Origin: Pyrus communis
Lineage: Eukaryota > Streptophyta > Magnoliopsida > Rosales > Rosaceae
Direction: 5' to 3'
Length of the DNA stretch: 64,000 bases
NCBI RefSeq assembly: GCF_963583255.1
Contig: NC_084806.1
Coordinates: 17,216,317 to 17,280,316, forward strand
Under the pieces are notes generated by a model that did not search any database, was not told the origin of the DNA, and was given only the letters and a program-made list of their open reading frames with translations. This document shows, piece after piece, positions 57,309 to 64,000 of this stretch. A program made the position numbers and the translations under genes. Position 1 is the stretch's first letter. Each line of letters starts with the position of its first letter.

Positions 57309-59729
57309 TGATGCGAGAATTATACGCACACAAATTAAACCCTCTTTTTGTCGATTTGTAGTATAAGTATAAGTAGGGATCGTTCTGGACCGGGGATTAG
57401 GAGGGATTGCAAATCTCTTGGAAATTGACTCAAAAACGTAAAATAACAATATGAAATACTAACTTAGACTCAAAGAATGCAAAACTAAAAATAAGAAAGA
57501 TTAAGACTAAGACTTAAACGAAATATGGGGGGATTGATTTTGGACGAATTTAAACTAAAATGGATAGATTGTAAAGAAAACAAATTGTAAATATGAAATT
57601 GACGGAAATGAATGGATGGTATGGCTAGCTAAGGGGTTCATCTCCATACATGTTACACTTGCATAATAAAATGGTTTCCAATTGCATTTCAATAAACCAT
57701 GAATTCTCAACACCCCGGGTTAATTAGGTCCGCTTAAATTAACCGTCAAGTTTTCCTTAAGTTAATGAATTGGATGATTGCATACGACAACCCAAAGCAT
57801 TCCTCACAAGTTCCCTACATGAATTGCATAATAGAGAAACAAGCAAGAATCATTAAGCATCATGAAAACTATAAGTGTTGACGAGGCATTCGTTACTATG
57901 ATTGCATGAAACTTATGCCAAGAATTCGTTTAACACGATTGTTTATAAGCAACCTCCACTACTTGTGAATATAAGTTCATAACGATTAGGTGAAACTCAC
58001 TTATATTCTAGCGTCATATTCATGCATGAAAATTAAGCGCGCATTCTTAATAAACATACATAAATAAGTTATCAATCAAACGGTTAAACAAATTGAATCC
58101 ACAACTTATGAAACGCAATTAGAAGTAATCAAATCAAAATGCAAGCATAAACATATATTTCGAATCCCCCCCTAGCTAAAGGGGGGTTTAGTTCCTCATA
58201 CAAAACAAAGAGAATTGAAATTAAACATTGAAATCAAAGAAACGCCTAAACATTCCAACAACTCAAACTTGAATTGTATGAACGTTTAGGCCCTCTTCTC
58301 TTCCTCTTTATTGTAGCATAAGGTCTAGGGATAATTGGTTTGGGGGATGGAAGTGTGGAATGGAAAAGGAATTATGGAAATAGGTGAGGAGTGGTGGAGA
58401 AAATGGTGCAGAAAATGGAGAGAAACTCACGGCTAGAGAAGGAATGGAGTGTTTGTGTTGTGGTATCTACAATGGAATGAGATCTTTTGAATGATGGGAA
58501 TGCAAGGGTATTTATAGGAGGAGTGGAGATGTATATGGCTATTTGTTTAAGGTGTTTGTGTGGAGGAATGATGGAGAATTGCATGTGGAATGGCTGCAAT
58601 GATGAAGAATGAAAGCTGGAAAATAAAAGGGAAAGCTGGAAATCTGAAAATGCAAATGGGAATCCTGAAATGCAAAGGTGGCCACGGTTTTGAGTGTGTT
58701 TTGTGTTGGAAATGCATGTGAATGCATGTGAATGTTGTTTGTGTGAAGTGTGTGTGGGTTAAAGAGTGAATGGTGGTGTAATGATGAAGTGTGATGGCTG
58801 AAAATGTCAAGGGAAATGCATGTGATTGCATGGCAAAGAATTTCAGGATGCATGTGTGTTGATGACTAGGTTAGTGGGTGGAAATCTGAAAATGGCATAA
58901 GGGAATGGGAGCTCACGGTTTTGAGTTGTTTGTTTGTGTGAAGTGTGTGTGAATGCATGTGAAGATGCTAATAAATAATGCATGTAGGGTTAGGAAATAA
59001 AATCATAACTTAAAGGGAGATGATTAGAGGGTGTTGAAAGGTTTGAAATGCATGTGTTGAATTGGTGGTTGAATGATGAAAGAATAAGTGAATGATTATG
59101 ATAAGTGATAAGTGAATGATTATGATAAGTGTATGATATGTTAAGTGATAAATGAATGATATGTTAAGTGATAAATGAATGATATGTGGTGAGTGATAAG
59201 TGAATGGAAGTGATAAGTGATAAGTGAATGGAAGTGATAAGTGAATGGTTTGATAAGTGATAAGTGAGTGGAAGTGATAAGTGATAAATGAATGATATGT
59301 TAAGTGATAAATGCATGATATGATAAGTGAATGCTTTAAGTGTTTAAAATAGGGAACAAAGCCCTTCCTTGCATGGCAAGGAAGGGGGACACAAGGAAAC
59401 ACACGACAATGTCCTAAGGTTGCAAGGAATGTTGTTTTTGTGTTCTAAAATGCGTAGGAGTCTTCAATGATGCTTAAACATGAGGTCTTTTAGGATTTAA
59501 CTTTCCTACTTCAAGTCTTTAATTTCGTCCATCCTCTTGGCTCCAAGCATATGATATCCATTCCAATCTCTAATTTGCTCCAAAAGGCTCCAAAAGGCAT
59601 CCTTTTGCATACCTTGCCCTTAGAACCTGAAAACACACAAAAGAAGCATAAAGGACTAAAATAACTAGAGAAACATAACGTAAATGCACGAGAACAAGCC
59701 ATTTAAGTCGCATGAATATGCTCCTATCA
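57309..59729 (-). repeat. 5' LTR of the Athila-type element (2,421 bp)
   Basis: It has the same structure as 49717-52137, including the TATAAATACCC motif (about 58510-58520, minus strand), which should drive the element's transcript, and the minisatellite at about 59082-59337. Confidence 0.97.
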
Positions 59730-60623
59730 ATATCTGAATGTTTGTTTTGTACGAGTTTTGGCATATGCGATCTTGAAGCATATACAAACAAGTTTGACAG
59801 TTGGATTGTTGAAATTAGTTTCGTAGAATGCATATCTCATCAAAACAATAGATTCACTAACACTTAATGAGTTTATTCATACTTTCATTAAGTATAACAT
59901 AAGATTTTGTGGTATCCACTAGTGTAAATATTTTAAATTGAAGATCGAGTTCATTCATTGTATTCGTATAGGGTCAAGGAGTGTAGCTGTAAAAAATCAT
60001 CAAAATCAGAGTTACAATAATCGTTAAATTTTGATTTTTCGTTGATAACTGTTGAAAAGGTTTGTCCCGTTACTTGATCTCTAAATGTTTTTTTTTTTTT
60101 TTTTTGCGATTTTTTGCCGAGGCAATCTTGAATCATGTACAAACAAGTTTGAATGTTGGATTGTTGAAATTAGTTTCGTAGAATTCGTATCCCATCAAAT
60201 TCAATGGTGTATATATATTTATTAAGTAGATTTAAATTTATTTATTTTGTACGTATAACACTTAAGAAATTGAATGGTATGTATATTTAAGCCAATCCAA
60301 TGGTCACCAATTTTTAATATTTAATTTGATATATATATATATATAATTATTATAGTTTTTAGGGGTATAAAATTGTTAAATTAATATATATAATTATTAT
60401 AGTATTTTTTTTTTAGGGTTATAAAATTAATATTTTGCTTATCGTGTATCATATTACCCACGTGTATACCTGAACCAACCCGTTGTCTTAATAGTGCTTA
60501 TCGGGTTACCGGATAACGACCCGATTCATTATTGTGTCGACCCGAACACTTATTAATTTCGTGTCGTGTCGTATCGTGTCGGGTTATCGGGTCGTGTTAG
60601 AAATTGCCAGGCCTATCTTCCAC

Positions 60624-60727
60624 TATATATTGTGGTTCAACATAACACAAGGTCATTAAAAAATGTTTTCCACAAAATAAACAAATAATCTAGTTTTTCA
60701 CAAAACAAAATCATTTCCCTTCACTTC

Positions 60728-60779
<52 letters not shown>

Positions 60780-61234
60780 CAAGGTATTGTGCTTTTTCAT
60801 CTGTTGATTTTGCATGTTGTGCATTGGGGCCATTCCAGAAGGTCTCCAAGGATTTTTAGCATTTGATGACATTGCAGAGGTCATTCCAGGAGGTCTCCAA
60901 GATGCATTGAAAGGTTGTGTACTGCAAGACTACAACCTGCATCAAACCACACTACGAATTAAAGACAAAACTGAAAGACATATATGCAGACTGGTACAAA
61001 TTGATAGAAGAATTAAAATTCAAATAAGACTAAGTCTCTAACTCATGATCAAAGACGTGTGGGCATTGAAAAAAAATAATAATAATTTATTAAAAGTATA
61101 AGGATTTCCAAATGAAATCATACCTAAGAAATTCCGCACGACTTAACATTCACCTCTTCTCCTAGCCATTGACATGGTTTTATAGGTTTAGTTTCACTGC
61201 GTTTAAGGCTTTTTTTTTTCTTTTTCTTTGTTTT

Positions 61235-61278
<44 letters not shown>

Positions 61279-61324
61279 GGTAAAATCTAATTTCAGTTAA
61301 ACCCTAAGTCATACTAGATCTCCA
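60624..61324. other. right interior of the Mutator-like element with AT and T microsatellites
   Basis: It holds an AT run (about 60730-60775) and a T run (about 61209-61277). A 75-codon frame at 60814-61041 contains the duplicated wording CCATTCCAGAAGGTCTCCAAG / TCATTCCAGGAGGTCTCCAAG and could be captured gene sequence. It has no recognised match. Confidence 0.45.
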
Positions 61325-61699
61325 CCGCATACAATGTAATTTGAATTGAAATGACAAATTCCATGTGATAGTCACATGAGTTTATTTAACTGAAGAATAA
61401 TGGAAGCTTGGATTGGACCTCAATTGCTAACAAGGCTCACTACGAGGGTTTAATTAACAACTTTTTCACAACGAGGGTCACATTGAAAGTGTTGTGTCAC
61501 CACAGGGACCATGAAAAAAATTTGGCCAAGATAGTATAAAATTGTGGTACAAATAAATGGTAAGGATAATACTATTGTAAAAGAAATTATAAGCAAATGC
61601 ATATCGCTATATCAAAAAAGAAAAAAAGATGAAAAAAAAGAAAACGCTATAGATATTTATTACTTTTTATTCAAAGGGAGTTTATTACAACAATAGAAA

Positions 61700-62758
61700 G
61701 GTGTTTTTTATTAGCACCCGACATAATGTTGAATACACCCCACATGAAAATTTAATATTAAATAATTTATATACCCTAATATGCAATGTCAATTTCAACC
61801 TCAGAAAGTTTAAAAGAAATAAAAAAAAAAAATTTCTAAATACACCCCAAATCACTTTTAACGTGTATATCTGATGATTATTCTCAAAACCATTCTCACC
61901 CTCTATTGTAGAACAAACCTACTAATGAAACTACAAAGAGACATCAGTAAAACTAGAAAGAGCTCAAACAGGTACTGAAAGGGTGGTGTTCGATCAAATA
62001 AGCTTAAGTGTTATTTCGAAATACTGTAACTCTCAAAGAATGAGTAGTGTTTGGTTTGATTTAGAGGGAAACATTAGTGATTTTGAAGAGCTTCTCTAAG
62101 ACGGTATTGAACAGAATTTGTTGCAAAAAATTGTGGTAGGAGTTTGCCCCTGTGAGATGAAAATGATGTCGGGAACTTTCCTATTACTTTGAAGAATCTG
62201 AGTAAAAGACTAAAAGTGAAGAATTTGTAGCCTAATCGTGATATAAGTGACTAGAACTTGAAGAGATTTGACATGATCATTTTCGTGCCGATGTTGAAGA
62301 GAAATTCAAGGATTTTACAAAGTTCGGGAAAAGGGGCAGACGGAGGCTAAATTCGTTTTTAATCTTCAGTCTATAGGGCTTAGAGAGTTACTATTTTCGT
62401 TATTTTATTTACGTGCATATTGAGGGCAGCCATAGCCAAGAAAGAAGGGATATTGTAATTGTATTGGAATCTACATGTTAAATGATTAATAAGATTTGTT
62501 TTTTTTTTTTTTAAATCTAGTGGATGTGAATTGTGCATTGGCTTTGACACTACTGTTAATAATGCGAAGAGTGCGGTATGCATGTAGAAAATGTGGGGTG
62601 TATGATGTAAGACATGTGTTGAGAGTGTGGGGTGTGAGGGTATTATGGGAATGTTTGTGGGGTATATTAACATGAATTTTAATTGAAAAGGTAAATATGG
62701 GGTGTATTAAGTATGTGAGATGTATTTAACAGTACATAGGATGTTAATATAACAAACC
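61700..62758. mobile_element. Mutator-like non-autonomous element (1,059 bp) with perfect 9-bp duplication
   Basis: The ends read GGTGTTTTTTATTAGCACCC and, inverted, GGTTTGTTATATTAACATCC. The similarity goes on for about 45 bp (GTTGAATACACCCCACAT / GTTAAATACATCTCACAT). Perfect copies of CAATAGAAA flank it (61691-61699 and 62759-62767). Its body has several GGGGTGT-type repeats near 62590-62720 but no transposase. Confidence 0.8.
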
Positions 62759-62824
62759 CAATAGAAATTATAATGGGATCCCTTCTCCCTGACCCTGCCT
62801 ATCCCTCAATACACAGGGCAACTA

Positions 62825-63116
62825 TTATGTTTCATAACAACAAAATTGAAAAAGTGGTGGATAACATTTTCCTCCTTTAAAATCAACTCTTGTGCAAAAG
62901 GCACTGCAATCAAGACAATCTTCACATTTTCCCCGGCACTGTTCTTCAGGGCTTACCGAAAAACAATTGTAAAATAGAAATAGTTAGTAGGAATTTAATT
63001 TGGTGTATACGAGAAGAAAAATGCAAGAAATTAAAGCTCAAAATATATATTGACTACATACCGAGTGAAAAGAAGAAGATGGCTATGGCTTCTGCAACGA
63101 TTAAGTTCTTGATAAT
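62825..63116 (-). pseudogene. defensin-like (cysteine-rich peptide) locus, two exons, start codon apparently lost
   Basis: The exon at 62943-62825 encodes QCRGKCEDCLDC followed by SAFCTRVDFKGGKCYPPLF and QFCCYET, then a stop. Its eight cysteines (C-x3-C-x2-C-x2-C-x3-C-x9-C-x8-CC) and the GGKC motif fit plant defensin-like secreted peptides. An upstream stretch at 63116-63062 encodes IIKNLIVAEAIAIFFFSL, a signal-peptide-like segment, followed by a GTATGT donor. The acceptor GAAG|AACAG keeps the frame (phase 1). No ATG precedes the signal segment in frame: an ATT stands at 63114-63116 and a TAG lies further upstream. It is either a pseudogene, or the start lies in an unseen exon. Typical roles are antimicrobial or signalling, not shown here. 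Confidence 0.5.
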
Positions 63117-63129
63117 GAGATGGTGATTG

Positions 63130-63723
63130 GAATGCTATATGGCTCCGAGATGGCGATGGTATTAATTTATAGGATTACGAGCAGACCTTAATTAGGTTCA
63201 TGTACACAATTATGCCAATATTTATGCATCCTCCAATTCTACTAAAATTTTAATGCCAAATGATTCAAAACCTTATGTTTCAAAACTTTAGTGTCCTTTC
63301 CATCCGCAGTTTGAAAGTCAACCATGCACTTACTATTATACATTTGATCAATTGAAATACAAACAAGCCATTACCACTACAGTTTAACGGTAGTATATTA
63401 ACTTATAAGAAAAACTCCAAGATTCGGCTCACCTGAATAAGAAAGCTGATACTTAATTTTCATGGCTAATCCATTACATGAACATAACCTAGCAGATATG
63501 AGAAAAATGCAATAATTATTGAAGAATAGAAAATTTCTACATTGGAGTAGTGACAAACTGCTTATACTATTTTAACCTTAAAAACTACAAGCCTACGTGG
63601 CTTGCATACCAAGTAACTAAGAGCTAACTACGTCCTTCTTCTGGTGGATGCGGGCATGTTAACTTGCCACTGAAGTGAATCAGGCAAGTAAGATGAAAGT
63701 AGTGGTGGTGTCAAATCACGCTG
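63130..63723. other. intergenic DNA
   Basis: No coding signal, repeat structure or RNA gene recognised. This would contain the promoter of the defensin-like locus (minus strand) and the 3' flank of the exon to the right. Confidence 0.4.
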
Positions 63724-63945
63724 CTAACTTTTGGACTGAGCGACTGCAGTCAAGGAAGTATCCTCAACATCAGGTTCAACGAGTTCAACTGTATTTGTGA
63801 ACACATAAGTGCGCCGAATCAGTATCAAGCTGTAACGGCAAAGATAATCAAAGGAAATGAGCTTCTTTATGGTGAAGGTTGTTCGGCTAGATGAATGCTG
63901 AACTCTGAAATATACCTGAGAGTAACCAATCATAGAACACCTCAT
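63724..63945 (-). CDS. possible terminal exon(s) of a gene extending beyond the right edge
   Basis: On the minus strand the frame ends with VELVEPDVEDTSLTAVAQSKS and a stop at 63724-63726. A potential acceptor, ATATTTCAG|AGTTC, lies at about 63913-63905, so the last exon may be 63904-63724. Just upstream, TTACTCTCAG|GTATAT near 63915 could instead be the end of a previous exon. The composition looks coding (no low complexity), but I do not recognise the protein. The rest of the gene lies outside the window. Confidence 0.3.
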   Translation of the reverse strand: MRCSMIGYSQVYFRVQHSSSRTTFTIKKLISFDYLCRYSLILIRRTYVFTNTVELVEPDVEDTSLTAVAQSKS

Positions 63946-64000
63946 TTCGCCGGAAGGCTAATGAAGTAACCTCTTTTAGCAAGAGAATAAAAAACTCTTC

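Larger units (their letters stand above)
49717..59729 (-). mobile_element. young non-autonomous Athila-type (Ty3/gypsy) retrotransposon
   Basis: Two LTRs of exactly 2,421 bp (49717-52137 and 57309-59729) start TGATGCGAG and end CTCCTATCA, and are flanked by perfect 5-bp copies ATATC (49712-49716 and 59730-59734). Removing the element restores the 345-bp array unit. A tRNA-Asp primer site lies at the right (57285-57303) and a polypurine tract at the left, so the element reads right to left. The 5.2-kb internal part holds a gag-like frame but no reverse transcriptase, RNase H or integrase. It therefore needs enzymes from a partner element. Confidence 0.97.
46740..60200. repeat. tandem array, about ten units of 345-346 bp, split by a retrotransposon
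   Basis: The anchor AGTGTAAATAT occurs at 46811, 47158, 47483, 47828, 48174, 48520, 48866, 49211, 49557 and 59921. Spacing is 345-347 bp, apart from one 325-bp unit and the gap left by the Athila-type element; subtracting its 10,018 bp gives 346 again. Units share GATCTCGAAGTATATACAAAC and GTCCCGTTACTTGATCTCTG. Each unit has an open frame of about 105-120 codons on the minus strand starting MNTMNEL; these frames are a product of the repeat and not evidence of a gene. Confidence 0.93.
46394..60615. mobile_element. hAT-like non-autonomous element containing the 345-bp array
   Basis: A 12-bp perfect inverted repeat TAGGCCTGGCAA forms both ends (46394-46405 and 60604-60615). GGGTCGTGT-type subterminal motifs lie inside each end, densest on the right (about 60525-60600). 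The 8-bp flanks TTTTCTAC (46386-46393) and TCTTCCAC (60616-60623) match at 6 of 8. An 8-bp duplication and a short inverted repeat are hAT traits. Without the Athila-type insertion the element is about 4.2 kb, and no transposase is seen. Confidence 0.75.
45831..61527. mobile_element. Mutator-like element with long inverted repeats, holding the inner nest
   Basis: Inverted repeats of about 200 bp lie at 45831-46037 and 61527-61325. They share CTTTCAATGTGACCC, GTTAGCAATTGAGGTCCAA and AAATAAACTCATGTGACTATCAC. Both ends begin GGCCAAA. The 9-bp flanks TATATAGTA (45822-45830) and AAGATAGTA (61528-61536) match at 7 of 9 positions, fitting a Mutator-type duplication that has aged. No transposase is present. 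After removing the inner hAT-like element the body is about 1.5 kb. Confidence 0.75.
31664..61573. mobile_element. palindromic MITE split by later insertions (host of the 30-kb nest)
   Basis: The left end (AGTAATACTACATGTACC...ATTTTATACCATCTTAGGTGGACATCC, 31664-31735) reappears inverted in two pieces: 45770-45821 (inner part, ATGATGTGGCTGTCCACCTAGG) and 61528-61573 (outer part, AGTATAAAATTGTGGTACAAATAAATGG). Removing the copia element (31747-45269) and the Mutator-like element (45831-61527) rebuilds a unit of roughly 0.69 kb with inverted repeats of about 80 bp. The body at 45275-45770 is non-coding. No clear target-site duplication was found, so the superfamily is open. Confidence 0.65.

Noticed and set aside
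63080..63126. Plus-strand ATG with MAMASATIKFLIMRW at the defensin-like locus
   Set aside because: It is short and ends quickly; the minus strand has the signal-peptide-like and cysteine-rich frames.

Overview
This is a window of plant nuclear DNA: AT-rich, with long intergenic stretches, GT-AG introns, microsatellites and many retrotransposons and DNA transposons. The retrotransposon families, above all the coiled-coil ORF near 55.3 kb and the Athila-type gag, resemble those I remember from rosaceous trees such as apple, pear or peach. That placement rests on memory and is not certain. Only four host loci can be argued for: a complete LRR receptor kinase (3.0-6.7 kb), a small three-exon LEA-like gene on the minus strand (26.2-29.6 kb), a damaged defensin-like locus (62.8-63.1 kb, minus), and the possible last exon of a gene running off the right edge (63.7-63.9 kb, minus). 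Almost everything else is transposon-derived.

Left part (1-31.6 kb). It opens with the 3' end of a dead copia element (1-2007) whose LTR lies about 650 bp upstream of the TATA box of the receptor kinase. The kinase is an RGF/GLV peptide receptor (RGI clade) with one intron. A copia element with a TGAGT target-site duplication follows (8380-14532), then a 1.74-kb solo LTR with duplication CTTGC (14934-16674), a 239-bp Mutator-type MITE with a perfect 9-bp duplication (17291-17529), a decayed Ty3/gypsy element (about 19.6-23.7 kb), a CACTA-like relic (about 23.8-26.0 kb) and the LEA-like gene.

Right part (31.66-61.57 kb). About 30 kb appears to be one nest built from a short palindromic MITE. 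Its left half was opened by a copia element (31747-45269), whose untranslated leader in turn holds an endogenous caulimovirid (about 37673-44725) sitting between two AT microsatellites. Its right half was opened by a Mutator-like element with long inverted repeats (45831-61527). That element contains a hAT-like element (46394-60615), which is mostly a tandem array of about ten 345-bp units. The ninth unit was interrupted very recently by a 10,013-bp Athila-type element (49717-59729) whose 2,421-bp LTRs look identical and which lacks reverse transcriptase and integrase. This element carries an intact 223-codon coiled-coil ORF in antisense. A further Mutator-like element with a perfect 9-bp duplication (61700-62758) lies just to the right.

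The host genes do not form an operon or pathway. The interest lies in the order of nested insertions, the viral relic, the unusual primer-binding site of the nested copia element, the young non-autonomous Athila derivative, and two small genes that simple ORF calling would miss.
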